From Aureobasidium sp. EXF-3400 (Eukaryota; Ascomycota; Dothideomycetes; Dothideales; Saccotheciaceae): a stretch of 64,000 nucleotides of DNA. Every line of letters begins with the position of its first letter. Position 1 is the first letter of the stretch. The position numbers were made by a program, and so were the translations under genes. This document shows, one piece after another, positions 14,504-25,867 of the stretch. The stretch is from contig SWBL01000133.1 of assembly GCA_024195585.1 (NCBI GenBank), positions 57,925 to 121,924 of the forward strand, given 5' to 3'. The notes below the pieces were generated by a model, which was not told the DNA's origin, did no database searches, and saw nothing but the letters and a program-made list of their open reading frames with translations.

Positions 14504-14560
14504 CCCGTCCGGCCAGCGCGACACACCTGCCCGGACCCGAGTCGGTCGAGTCCGGACGGG
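14504..14560. repeat. GC-rich inverted repeat
   Basis: A 9-bp arm CCCGTCCGG (14504-14512) is perfectly inverted as CCGGACGGG (14552-14560), with a 39-nt loop. The loop holds a second, nested pair (ccggac at 14531, gtccgg at 14550). It lies in a non-coding stretch; function unknown. Confidence 0.5.
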
Positions 14561-15362
14561 TTACGAGAGACAGAATGCTTTGGCCTGAGGCGGGGCTATG
14601 TGATGCTTGCTCAAGCTTTTCTTCACGTCTCATACTGAGCACCTCTTTATCATGGCTGGACCGCTTGGCCATCCTTGTTGCGCATTACTCACCTATCTTG
14701 CGACACGGTGACATGGTGTGCGTTAAATGATTCCGGAAGCGTAAGGCTCGTCTCGGTGCTTCTTGCTGCTCTCCCCCACGAGGTCCCGCTTTCGAGTCAT
14801 CTGCTGACGAGTTCTCGTGTATGTTATGTTCGTATGTGATTGACGACGAGTAAAGTGTTTTGCGCAATGCGCATGCACGAGACCAAAGCAGATGTCAGGT
14901 CATCTCGGCAGTCACGATAGAGATCATAGATGAGAAGATGCGGACACGTCTCTATCTTCTCGGTCCACAACTAGAGGCAAAGTGAACTTGTGTGCGATTA
15001 TTGTGTCCGTGTCGTAGACTTCGGGGAGCGTGTTGCTGAACGGCGGAAGCTGGAGCAGGCGCCAAGCTCACCTCTACTTCCACCACTACACCGCGATTGA
15101 ATGGCAGCAAATAAGCTCGACGTTGAAGAGATTTATATGAGTGTATGAGTGAATAGATTGGCAGGATAGTCTCATAGACATTTGTTCAAGTTTAGGCTCT
15201 GTGAGCATCTCAGCACCTTGTGGTATAGTGCGATGATAGTGTTCTGTGGCAGTCTCTCATGGAGAATTATGAATTATCTCTTGGACAACATATTCCATCA
15301 CTCATATCGAAGATTCTCATATTAGATAACCAGATCAATAAGTCAGACGCACCTCTGGATAT

Positions 15363-15822
15363 TTAAATCACTCTTATGTCAATATCATCAAACTTGTTGG
15401 CCTTCAACAGATACTCAAGATTGAGAACAGGGTCATACATCAGGCAAGCGCGAGTCATGAGTTGGATGACGTGACGAACACCGTACGCCTTCCGACGCGA
15501 CACAGTATCCTCTCTTGTCATCCTGATACTCTGACACAACAATGTGAATGTCATTGCGAGATCGTGTTCTTCCACTGAAATCTTGTGCCTCATTTTTGCG
15601 ATGCCACCAGACCTCTTCCATAACACTCGACACCTCGTAGTAGGCGCGTCTCTTTCTGCACGCGCCGGCCTGATCCGTCTGTTCGGGCACTCGATCCTTC
15701 AACAGGATCTCTTGTAGCTGCGGATCAGGGGAAGAAGTCACATCGATTGGCCCGCATGTCGTATCTGGATATCACTGGTTCATTCTACGACAAGACTGAA
15801 AGATAGCTAACAAGTTCGCATA
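15363..15822 (-). pseudogene. Probable remnant of a small unknown gene
   Basis: The minus strand shows coding-like codon use in two overlapping frames. One (15741-15433) starts MTSSPDPQLQEILLKD, the other (15626-15363) contains MRHKISVEEHDLAMTFTLLC and ends with TAA. A good intron candidate precedes them, with donor GAG|GTATGC near 15822 and acceptor ATCCAG near 15766, but none of the three frames stays open through both the intron junction and the downstream block. I read this as a gene broken by at least one frameshift. No family is recognised. It could also be two spurious ORFs. Confidence 0.3.
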
Positions 15823-16149
15823 CCTCTTCAGGCAATTGGTTCACAGTCCGCTTTGTTAGGACTTAAGGCCATGACTGACTCTTAGCCGCCCTCGCTGTCA
15901 GGTCAATACCAAGCTAATATCAACTGCGCATATCTGGGGCTCGAGCCGCCTAAAACAAGTCAATGATCCTGCTTAGGTAGGCGCCACTTTCTGCAGCCTT
16001 TCAGGCATCAGGGCTGGCTCGCGAAGCTTGCTAGAGACACACCATTAATGGCGAACCTGCGCTGTACATATTCCTACTGACATTCGTCTGCTCTATTTGA
16101 TCCATTCGGTAGATTCGTTGATTGTTTCAACATTATAGAATCTGCTGTC

Positions 16150-18414
16150 ATGGTGGCTGATTCATCACTGGGCACAATTTGCTCAGCGAGTTCTCCGCAT
16201 GATACTCCCACTGACGACACATCTTTTCTGGACCACCTTTGCTTGACTCTCTACTGGGTGTGGTTGATGGTAGTCATTGGAGTCGTGACAACCGAGTGGC
16301 TTATGCGAGACCGCGGACTGCCCGCGACTTCACGCCGGACATCTCAGGGCGCACGCAATCTAGCCGGGACTGCGAGTGAATTGACTCAAAGACGATTCCT
16401 TCCATGGGTGATCTGGCTACCGTTGACAGTCGGTGTTCCATCATCAATATTGACCATATCCTGAATTCTATCGACGCCTCGGTCATCCGCTTTTTACACC
16501 AAGTCGTAATCCTTGGCCTTGTCGTTCGATCCGTTTACCTGTTCTACGCCAAATTGAAACGACGAAGCTGTTTGGAGAGAACGAAATTTGCGATGGAGCT
16601 CTCGAAGTCGTCCATAGCTCGGAAGAATGATCTATCCGCCGAAGATTTTGCGGTTCTTGAAAGCAAATGGAAGTCTTTTCAAGATATTCGCGAAATCTTG
16701 AAGTCCCTGGATTGTGTTAGGAAGAAACTCCCCGACCAAGTCTGGTGCGAACACATTGACTTGGAGATTGTTGAAGCGAAGTTCCTACGATCATCTGCAC
16801 TTAACGATGTCAATGGCCTTATCGAGCTTGTCAACTACATACCCGACTTGACAACTGCAGTCGATGATATAAAGAGGACTGGATTGCATATTGCTCTGGA
16901 CAATAATAACATTGAGGCTATCGAAACCATCATGCAACTTGTAGATCGAGAGCCACTTCCTGAGGACCCCTCAACGACTTCAGGGAAGAACTTGGAAAAG
17001 CTCTTGAACACTATGGTCAAGACGGGGCGTACACCTTGGAGGATGCTTATGCCCAGCGAGTCCAGTCAATTCAAACCGGAGGTTCTAGAGGCATTTCTTC
17101 GCTTCAAGCATCCAGTGGGCCCCGTTGATAAATCTCTCCTTATTACAGACTATCAATATGGTCTTCGTTCTTCCCTATTCGCTCAAGAGTCTAAAATCTT
17201 GGGTCAAGGCAGTCGAGAATACTCAGTCCCTGAGTCGGCTGGAAGACGGTATCATCCAGGCTGTCGAGACTGACAATCGTACCCAAACCAAAGCGATCGA
17301 GCTGGCCGCCGAGTCGGTCTTTGAATTCTGCTGCTGGCAGTACGACGACTTGGGCAGAACTGAGTTCGCTGACAGACGTTTCAGAGCGTTCGTGCACAGC
17401 CCATCACGAGCAGTTGTACCTATGCCCGCGCATATCGCTTTACGTCTCACTGGGTTTGTGCGAGAGAGAAGGTCTTGGGCGATAGAAAGCTACACTGAGA
17501 TTACACGAATTGTTGCTTGGAAATGTGAAAAGAGCTTGAAGCTAATCAAACTTCTCCTTGAACAACATTCAAAGGACTCGCAAATTGAAGAGCAAATACT
17601 TCTTGGAGTCCTTTTCAACCATGAATTGAGCTTCGAGATCACGACCATGCTATGGGAAGAATTGCCAGACCAAGTGGTCGTCACATTCAAAGTGCTCGAA
17701 GCATGTCTAGCCGAGAGTCCGTTGGGATCAAGTTTGGGACGGCTCTTGCTCGAGAAGTGCCCACATCGAATCCGATTCACAGAGTCCATACTGATGTTCG
17801 CAACCCGAAGAGATAGCGGCCCAATCTGGGGCATTCTTATCGAGAAATATCGATCTCAAATCAACATGACCCCCAAAATCTTCCATGCAGTGGTTCGGGA
17901 CCTGAGTGGTTACCAAGCGGATGTTACCTATCTGTTCAGGAGGTTTCTGGAAGAATGGCCAGATGGAACGAGGATCACGAGCGAGGTATTATCCACCCTC
18001 ATGCGGAACAGCGCTATAGGACTCGATGTCGTGATGCTGTTCTCGAAGGTGCGACACAGAGAGTTCGGAGCTGCCATCGATGGCGAAGTGCTCATTTCCT
18101 TGACCGAACGCGGGTTATTTGAAAAACTCCATCCCAGGTCACGAACCCTTATGGATTTCTTCTTGAAGCGGTATCCAGAAGAATGTAGAGCCTCGATCAC
18201 AGATGAGGTTCTGAGCAAGATCGAGAATATGAAGGATATATACTCTGTGGCTAGATACTTTGAAGCCTTTCGACAAGGTTTGGCCAACGATCTTACCATT
18301 AAACTTGATCTTCGTCTGAAGTCTTTGGATATCGACTTGAAGAACGTCGGAAGAAGAACCGCCGACGCGATTTATGGGTGGAATGGCATGGCTGAGCGAC
18401 ACGGCATTTTTTGA
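16150..18414 (+). pseudogene. Ankyrin-like membrane protein, frame-disrupted
   Basis: Three overlapping plus-strand frames appear to form one gene. Part 1 (16150-16464) has an N-terminal TM segment (YWVWLMVVIGVVTTEWLM) and a second hydrophobic stretch. Part 2 (16404-17273) has another TM segment (VILGLVVRSVYLFYA), then a helical region with one ankyrin-like unit (TGLHIALDNNNIEAIETI). Part 3 (overlapping at 17125 and ending 18414) is a run of degenerate helical repeats with recurring EVL motifs, resembling the degenerate repeats found C-terminal in fungal NACHT/ankyrin-type proteins. No good splice pair joins the frames, so one or two indels are likely. Parts 2 and 3 alone would make about 670 residues. 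Function unknown. Confidence 0.5.
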
Positions 18415-18592
18415 TCCGACATCTATGACCAAGACTGATTGATTGCCCAGACTCATGAGTCGGGTGTAGATCCTTTTGGAAAATTCATAAGTCGAACGAA
18501 GCCCGCTGCTATTTCTCACGTCTGGTTTTGCTTTTCAACCGCTCCAACACCTCTCCAAACCAGTGTCGTCGTCGTCTCAAACTCGGAGGATT

Positions 18593-19705
18593 ATGTCAGC
18601 AACGAAACTTTTCGAACCGCTCAAGCTGGGCACGGTTCAGCTTCAGCACCGTGTGGTCATGGCACCTCTGACCCGACGTCGCGCCGACAAGGACCACGTT
18701 CAATTGCCCATGGTCAAGGACTATTATACACAAAGAACATCGTTAGGAGGCCTTATCATTGCGGAAGCAATTCTCATCTCTCCCGAGCACGGCGGTTTCA
18801 GTCATGCCCCTGGAATCTACACGGAAGCTCAGATTGCGCGTTGGAAGGAAATCACAGATGCCGTTCATGCCAAGGGAGGTTACATTTACGCTCAACTGGT
18901 CTCTGTCGGTCGAGCAGCAGATCCCAGTGTCTTGAAAGAGGAAGGGAATTTTCCTGTCATCAGCTCGAGTGAAGCACCGCTCAACGAAGGACCAGACTCA
19001 ATCCCTCAAGCCTTAACCGAGGAGGGAATTCAAAGAGCGGTGCGGACCTTTGCCCAGGCAGCCAAGAATGCTATGGAAGCAGGCTTCGACGGCATAGAAC
19101 TCCATGGCGCAAATGGTTATCTCATCGACCAATTCACCCAGGACACCTGTAATCGCCGCACCGACTCCTACGGCGGCAGCATCGAAAATCGATCTCGCTT
19201 TGCTCTCGAGGTCTCAGAGGCCTGCGTGAATGCTATCGGTGCCGAACACGTTGGTTTCCGCATTAGTCCCTTCAGCACTTTCCAAGGCATGAAGATGGAG
19301 GATCCTGTATCTCAATTCTCGCATCTGGTTCAGGGACTCAAGAAACAGCGATTGGCTTACTTGCACATCATCGAATCTCGCGTCATCAACAGTGTCGATT
19401 GCGAAAAGACCGAAGGCATCGAGCCGTTCCTTGAGATCTGGGATAACGTTTCTCCCGTCTTGGTTGCTGGTGGCTTTTCTCCTCAATCAGCGAAATATGC
19501 TGTTGATGAAGAATATAAGAAATACGCTACTGCTGTTGTTTTTGGACGTCACTTTATTGCTAATCCTGATTTGCCGGAGAGGATTTTGAAAGGGGTGGAG
19601 TTGAACAAGTATGATAGGAGTACGTTTTATACGCCTATACAGAAAGAGGGGTATCTGGACTATCCGTTCTATGAGCAGGGTAGGGAGGTAGAAGTCAAGG
19701 CATGA
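18593..19705 (+). CDS. Old yellow enzyme family flavin oxidoreductase
   Basis: FMN-dependent NAD(P)H:enone reductase of the OYE family, a TIM barrel. Start at ATG 18593 (MSATKLFEPL), 370 aa, single exon. The FMN-binding N-terminus (FEPLKLGTVQLQHRVVMAPLTR) is intact. The substrate-binding and catalytic residues are present in the motif HGANGYLIDQF as H171, N174 and Y176. The family signature RTDSYGGSIENRSRF follows, and the phosphate-binding VAGGFS and VVFGRHFIANPDLP motifs sit near the end. Substrate is unknown; relatives reduce alpha,beta-unsaturated ketones and some act in secondary metabolism, but no biosynthetic cluster surrounds this one. The upstream neighbour is a broken gene. Confidence 0.93.
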   Translation: MSATKLFEPLKLGTVQLQHRVVMAPLTRRRADKDHVQLPMVKDYYTQRTSLGGLIIAEAILISPEHGGFSHAPGIYTEAQIARWKEITDAVHAKGGYIYAQLVSVGRAADPSVLKEEGNFPVISSSEAPLNEGPDSIPQALTEEGIQRAVRTFAQAAKNAMEAGFDGIELHGANGYLIDQFTQDTCNRRTDSYGGSIENRSRFALEVSEACVNAIGAEHVGFRISPFSTFQGMKMEDPVSQFSHLVQGLKKQRLAYLHIIESRVINSVDCEKTEGIEPFLEIWDNVSPVLVAGGFSPQSAKYAVDEEYKKYATAVVFGRHFIANPDLPERILKGVELNKYDRSTFYTPIQKEGYLDYPFYEQGREVEVKA

Positions 19706-22700
19706 GCGGCGGTACTATTCTGACAAGAGCGGTCACTGTTACGTATGTCGCATCCGAGAGTGCTCGCTGGTCTTATACAGATCGACCTATCCTCATTGTC
19801 GACAAGTATCTTGTCTCCTCCGATCTGCTCGATAGTCAGGGATGATGGTTGTTGATTGTTAGGTGCATGCTTTACCGCTATCGTATGGCCCGTCGGTCAA
19901 ATCCACCTTAAAACCAGCCCCAGTTCTGTCACTGATAGTACGAGGCATTGTCGCAGAAATATGTGTGTTATTCTAGGGCGAAGAGCAACAGAAAATTTGG
20001 AGGCGGGATTGTTTCTTTTTTCTCCAAGAGAGACTGCCGTAAACCGGTTTGGAGCTTGTCTCTTCTACATGGGTACGCTCCTCTGCATTGGGTGACAGTA
20101 TTTCGTATCTGCCAAGCCGCAGCAAACGGCTTTGAGGAGTACAATCGAATTCAATTCAAGAAGTGGGTCGTCACACAAGCGACATTTGGCATACTGATCG
20201 ATACGGCTGAGGCTAGAGATTCCACAAGCTTTATAAACACACAGATCACAAGCTGAAATTTCAGACGTCGCTTGCTAGCACTACTTCCGATATATCGGTT
20301 TGGGTTTGACACGGTTTGGAGTCTGTGCCTCTTGACCGAAGATGTTGCAAGGGTTGGAGATCAACAGCTTTGACCAAAGCAGACGAAAGACAGAGCTTGA
20401 CTTGCTCCATGTCCCAACCACCATGCGCAGATTCATACAGCCGCAGTGATTAGGGTATTTGGAGACGCCTATCATACAATCAGCAGGGGTGGAATTATCG
20501 GGTTTAGGAACATGAAGGTACGTATCCTTGGCTCGCGTTCACAGTGTCGGATTTTCTCGTCCACAAAAGTAAAGTTAACCTTAAATTGTACACTAGAGGG
20601 GGCGACACATCCGATGACTAGGCTGAACTTCAATCCAAGCTTGGTGTTGCTTCCGATCTGCTGTAATGCTTGTAAAGGTTGACGGGAGAGGCAACCACCA
20701 ACCATCGGATGCGCCACCGCCCTGTAGATGGCGGGTCAACGGCAATCGCTGTCAATCTTGTTTTGAACCTTTGCCTCAAGGTTGTGGCTGCAACATGCCG
20801 CTTTGCAACATCGCAGATCAGAAGTCTAGCAAGCCCACCACGAATTGCGAACATGTCAGATGTAAGGATGAGAACGGGCGAGATGAAGACGAGACTTTCG
20901 GCATGAAGTAACCTAGGGACTTTCCAGTCACGAAGGATCAGTAACGTTCCGCAACCGTTCTTGACGGCTTGGTCTCTGGACCATATTTTGCGCCCTCTGG
21001 GGTTTGTTCTTATAGTATGCTAATCTTGCCTGATGAGCGTGCAGCCAATTGTACTCACAGTAGACCCCTCCGGAACCTATGACGCTCAGGCCAAGACCTC
21101 AGTGTCGAAAGTCCTCCGTGTTAAGCTCAGTAAAGTGTGAATGGAGCCGTGTCCCTATGAGTTGGGATGGCTTGTTACGAGCTGGGATAAGAGCCTGGCC
21201 CAGCACCACCGGAGAGAAGAAAACGAAAGGCAGAACCAGGGAAGGACCCATTTGCGTGGTCGAACTATCGAAGTTGGTACTGCTATTAGTTGCAATCATC
21301 CTGATTTGCAGTTGTACCCTTCCCATGCATTGGCGTAGATGAAACGTAGTGGCATGTCGGTCCCTTTAATAAAATCATCATTGTATGACGTTGCGCTCGG
21401 ACTAAGTCTGTGCAAATCGTAGTTCTGCCGCAACATCATCCATGCTCGATACTCGCAAGCAAATCGCACCCAGCCTTCGAGACTCACGACCAGGCGCGCT
21501 TTCCCTCAGAAACCATCTCAAAGCTTGGAAGGGTCCACGGTAACACCAAAAGATCTGCGACTTATCACGACGACAGCAATAAGCACCAGCTTCGAGCCCC
21601 TGTCATTGGTTCCAATAGGCATGATTCCCGATAAGGTTCACGGTTGAACGTGGATATCAAAGCGGATGTCAAGTAATCTCGAACAACGTTCACTGCACCT
21701 AGTTTTAGACAAATCTTTCTTCTTTCGTTTGGGGCTCAACCTATACAGCAACTACACGCGAGGAGACGAGTTTCGTTCATACCCACTGGTTGACGTGCAC
21801 AACGGTATGGCATGGGCCGTGCCACGTTCCTCAAAAACAAGAAAAAAGATAAGGCAAAAACAGAGAATGCTGATCGTGAGATTCCGGAAAAGGCTGGCAC
21901 ATAGTGACATATTTACGGTATACTTCCGACCAACTCACTACTACTTGATAGTGGACGAACACAATAGGACGAGGTACCCTCGCAAGTCGACCTCCCGTAT
22001 ATCCTCCAGCCTCCAGCCAAACTGTACTTCTTTGTAGACAACTCTTATTGACTTTCTCTCCAAGGACAGGTCAAGCTGGTGTCTGGTACTGGCCACCGAA
22101 GTGACGAAACTGCTGCAATCTGGATTGCCGGTATTGTGTTGTGCGATCCTAGATACGGGGTAGCTAGTGACCCCAGTGTCATTACCTCTTCTGTCTTTCA
22201 ACATTATGGTCTCAAGAGATCGATGCTAGCTGTCGGGTCTGGGTCAATCTGGGGCCGCGGGCGCCATCGTTCGTTATATCCAAACGATCAGAGCTCTAGT
22301 CGCAGTTTCGCATCTGTCTGTTTGCGGAGATCGTACCGTTGTCAATGAGCTTCCCACTGCATTGACTACATCTGGCATCTTGTACAAAGAGTCTATTGCT
22401 CACACCATGCGTCAATAATCGCCCACAAGTGCTAAAAGGCGGTATCGAGGTTGTTCTGAGAACGATGATGGTTCTCAATTCTTCTTTTCGGCCACAAGCG
22501 TGCGATTCGACGTCTCTAGGTTGGATACAGGCAACTGGATCTTTCTGTCTCATCCCATCAGTCAATCGCCATGCTCTGCTTTGTAAAGCAGTCTCAGATG
22601 TCAAAAAGCAGGCCGCGATCGGGTGGAACGCCAGATTGGCTGTCTAAGGCTCGTCTCCACTCCGCTCTGCAGAGCCCCTTAGACTAGCATATCAGCCAGT

Positions 22701-23921
22701 AACTCGAAGATCACTTAGACTTCTGCGCTTGTGCGCTGTGCGCAAGACGTTGCTCAGGCAGATCTGAGCGTGTTACACTTCTAAGTGCGCGTACGTGGTT
22801 CACCAGCAAGGTCGAGGTTGCTGAGTGACTTGTTTTGTCGCATATGGGACCACAGCAGCATGTGACTGAGCGTCGCTCAATCGGGTGTCACAGAGGGTCA
22901 CGATATGCTGCCCACAGAAAATCAGTGCACGATGAAGAAAAACGCCTTGCTCATGCGCACGCTCAAGAAACGTGCACTGACAAAGTCAATATTTACAAGA
23001 TGCGCGAGGCATTGAATGCAGAATTTCGTGCAACTCTCGTATAATGATACGAGTAACTTCGTTGATGTTCATGAACCGTTCAGTTTTTGGGCACCGTTTG
23101 GAGTCGAGATTGTCAAAGTCACTCCCTGTGGTTCCGTATTCGAACACCCGACTCCACGAGTCAGACTAGTTCTCCAGCATCGGATCCACAGTAAAACTGT
23201 ACAAACTTGAGGTCCAAGCAAACATCGCGAACATCAGATCGTCCAACATAATAATCACCAACACTCCGTGGTTGTGCGCTTCTGATCTTGGTATGGAAGT
23301 GTCGCAATCCAAGCTCCGGACAGATCTTTTCCAATGAATCAGAGTTGATATTGAATTGTTGTGATGTTCATTGCAGCATCAGGATCGATGGTCGACAATT
23401 TGCGTGTTTCAGACTCACAGTTATCAAACTTTGCGAGTTTAACGTCTGGTCTGTTGGAGGGAACAGAACTATTCAACGACGATGGGGAAGATCTAGCGAC
23501 GGCCGAACGACTCACGGTCGACGAGCGATCTGTGCATGTCGATTGTCGATGCTGCTCCATCTGTTGTACAAACCCCATTCTAAACAAATTGGCGAAGAAG
23601 AACATCCTGACAAAGAACATACATGTATGCATGTTCTGATGCCTAGACCGTATGGATGTGGAGCAATTGTGCTAGCGATTTGCTACTGTATCGTTAACGT
23701 GTTTCGGGTCGCTTAAAGTGCCATCATTGTGCCAGAGCCGTATCTACAATTGTCATGGGGAAGACGATCTCATGCGGATGTGTGAGGTTCCGAGAAGATT
23801 TCCAGCGACTGCAAATTCTGGGCAGAATTAAGGTTCCGATACCATGGCGTCTTCCCGTGTAGACAGAAGTCAATCGCCCGAGCGGTAGGTCGAGAATGGA
23901 AATTATTGCCTGCTCGGCCTC

Positions 23922-23947
23922 CCCTGCCGACTATCGGTCCGGCAGGG
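23922..23947. repeat. 8-bp hairpin
   Basis: CCCTGCCG (23922-23929) is inverted as CGGCAGGG (23940-23947), with a 10-nt loop. Non-coding; function unknown. Confidence 0.4.
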
Positions 23948-23978
23948 ACTTTTCGGAAGCTGAAGCTGATCAAACATT

Positions 23979-24070
23979 TTACGATCCTTCTCCAGCGAAT
24001 ATCTGTAGTCGTATACAGAGCTGATCGTACGCATTACGATTCTTCGGCAAATACTTGTGGTCGCCTACAG
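23979..24070. repeat. Imperfect direct repeat, about 40 nt
   Basis: Copy 1 (23979-24018) begins ttacgatccttc, copy 2 (24034-24070) begins ttacgattcttc. Both continue with related aatatctgtagtcg / aatacttgtggtcg segments and end in tacag. Many of the differences are C/T or G/A transitions. Confidence 0.4.
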
Positions 24071-24301
24071 TACCCCTATTCCAAGCCGATCTCCCGCGCG
24101 ACTGCGGCAGCACTTGCAATGCTTGCTAGAACATCTTCTTTTCTCTTGCAAGATATCGAATAGTAGGACTGAGATGTGCCCATCAAGACGACTAATCGTT
24201 TGGAACTAATCATGGTCGCACCTTCCTATGCGATTGATTGTACGCTTCTGGCACGGTTAGCCTACAGACAGGTAGGAGTACGAGCAATCACATCAAGAGC
24301 C

Positions 24302-24342
24302 AATACAAGGGGGCCAATTCGATCATGTTACCCCCTTGTATT
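24302..24342. repeat. Perfect 12-bp inverted repeat
   Basis: AATACAAGGGGG (24302-24313) is exactly inverted as CCCCCTTGTATT (24331-24342), separated by 17 nt. A perfect 12-bp stem with a short loop is unlikely by chance in this stretch. It could be a remnant of a small mobile element or a structured RNA stem. Confidence 0.55.
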
Positions 24343-24964
24343 CGTGGAGTTCCCCTTGCACCATGGCGCAGTTGCGGCTCTAACGTCAAGAGTAGATTCC
24401 ACGTGGTACTGCAAATTCAAAATCAAATAAAGTCGTGGCGTAGGATACATCACCTCCGGCCCAACCCGGCAGCGAAAGCCCTGAGACTCAGCTGACAAAC
24501 GTACCTAGTTAATCATCACGATGGGGATTGTAACCCGATGCTGAATATAGCCTTTCGAAGTGACTTTGGTATGCCTGTCGTCTCGTCAACGGTGATGAGG
24601 TAATGCGAGGCGATCCGTCGTTCATTCATTGCTTTGGCGGTGCTCTGTCCGCCTTGCTCAGATCCAGACGTTCCTTCGAACCGTCGCATTACCCGTTTCA
24701 GTTCCCAGGCAGCCACCTCAGGAGGATGACCAAGCCAAATGACTTGTGTTCATAAGTGGCTTCCACGCGGTTCAAGTCGAGCCGCGCCAGCAAGCCAAGC
24801 TTTCGGGCGTTGAGCTTGTTTCAACAGTTCATTGATGACGGGGTCAGTCAGGTTCGAGACCATGCAAATCTCGAATCCAAAAGCAACGAATATTCCGGAG
24901 GTAGTTCCAGCCTTACCGCAATGCAGAGTGATATATATGGTGCCATCGCCCAGTCAAGACAGAA

Positions 24965-25867
24965 ATGCCAACCTCAACATCAGCACCAACATCATATCAA
25001 TATAACATGGATGCTTACTTACAACCACCTATGGCCTGGACATTTTCAGAAGCTGCTATGGACTCCGATTTGACATGGACCAACGAGGGGAACTTCATGT
25101 CATCACCTAGTACCCCGCCAAACACATACTGTATGACCGCCAAAAGATGTTGTAGTTGTATGGAAACTGACTTTACGGTAGCATTCTCGCCCTATGAGTA
25201 TACTCAACTATACTTTTCAGATACGAATTATCTGTTCAACCAAGCAGAGCCTGTCGCATCACTGCCACACCAGCATTCTCTGAACAAGACTTCCTCATAT
25301 GCTTCAGACCGCCGAGATTCTTGTTACAATCTGAGGGATGCCAGGACAACCTCTAGCACCACCAATACTGGCTATTCATCAGATGTCGCACAACCAATCT
25401 CCACTACCGCCACCATGCAAGGCATATATGCAGCCAGTCCATCCCCAACGAGTCAGAACTTCTCGAATGATCAGAGCTTCTGGTGTATGCAGAGTCCCTC
25501 AAGTGATCAAAGTCTCCCACGCGATGATACTCCATCACCTCTGTCTGACGACACCGGATCGCCTTCAAGTCATACTTGTTCAGTGCCAGCATCAAGTCGA
25601 ACTTGTTACGATCATGGCTGTGACGGACGAGTCTTTTCCTCTCGTAGCAATCTTTTGCGTCACCAACGAGAACGTACACCAAATGCACGACTATTAGCAT
25701 GTCCTATGTGCGGCGCAACCTTCTACAGAGTATGGACAAGAGATTATCACGTCAAATCAGCAAGATGTCAAAAGCTGTGGCATCGCCAACAACGCCTTCG
25801 CTTACAGGGAGATTATGTTGCGACTTCGCGCGAAAGACTGAGGCATTCATATTTTCCTGCAGTCTAG
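24965..25867 (+). CDS. Fungal zinc-finger protein with atypical fingers
   Basis: A 300-codon ORF from ATG 24965. Most of it is Ser/Thr/Gln/Asn-rich and low in complexity. Near the C-terminus are two finger-like units. The first, [20 protein letters not shown], has C-x4-C and one histidine, but the expected second histidine is missing. The second starts CPMCGATF and ends ...YHVKSARC, a C2HC form. An intron is likely at 25131-25220 (donor GTATGA, ACTGAC branch site, acceptor TTTCAG). It is 90 nt and in frame, so it may be retained; splicing gives 270 aa. Upstream start codons are uncertain. Probably a DNA-binding regulator, of unknown target. Confidence 0.68.
   Translation: MPTSTSAPTSYQYNMDAYLQPPMAWTFSEAAMDSDLTWTNEGNFMSSPSTPPNTYCMTAKRCCSCMETDFTVAFSPYEYTQLYFSDTNYLFNQAEPVASLPHQHSLNKTSSYASDRRDSCYNLRDARTTSSTTNTGYSSDVAQPISTTATMQGIYAASPSPTSQNFSNDQSFWCMQSPSSDQSLPRDDTPSPLSDDTGSPSSHTCSVPASSRTCYDHGCDGRVFSSRSNLLRHQRERTPNARLLACPMCGATFYRVWTRDYHVKSARCQKLWHRQQRLRLQGDYVATSRERLRHSYFPAV

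Larger units (their letters stand above)
11892..15362. promoter_or_regulatory. Long upstream region of steA
   Basis: About 3.5 kb with no convincing gene. The part near steA (12300-13150) is strongly pyrimidine-biased on the plus strand, so purine-rich on the steA sense strand, which suggests a long leader or promoter. It contains three TGAAACA sites, an upstream ORF ending 11 nt before the steA start, and a GC-rich inverted repeat at 14504-14560; each is listed separately. ORFs such as 12717-13181 (minus) lack family resemblance and splice support. Confidence 0.5.
19706..24964. other. Gene-poor 5.3-kb region
   Basis: Only short ORFs without domains or credible splice patterns. No transposase, reverse transcriptase or long terminal repeat is recognised. 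Between 23.9 and 24.35 kb there is a cluster of hairpins and short imperfect repeats, listed separately. It could be old, decayed repetitive DNA. Confidence 0.5.

Noticed and set aside
18593..19705. Secondary metabolite cluster around the old yellow enzyme
   Set aside because: No synthase, P450 or cluster regulator lies nearby; the neighbours are a broken repeat gene and non-coding DNA.
23100..23170. Possible tRNA T-arm (ttcgaacacccgac)
   Set aside because: The T-stem does not pair and no D-arm, anticodon stem or acceptor partner is found.
19706..24964. Transposon in the gene-poor region
   Set aside because: No transposase, integrase or reverse transcriptase motifs, no target duplication and no long terminal repeats were found by eye.
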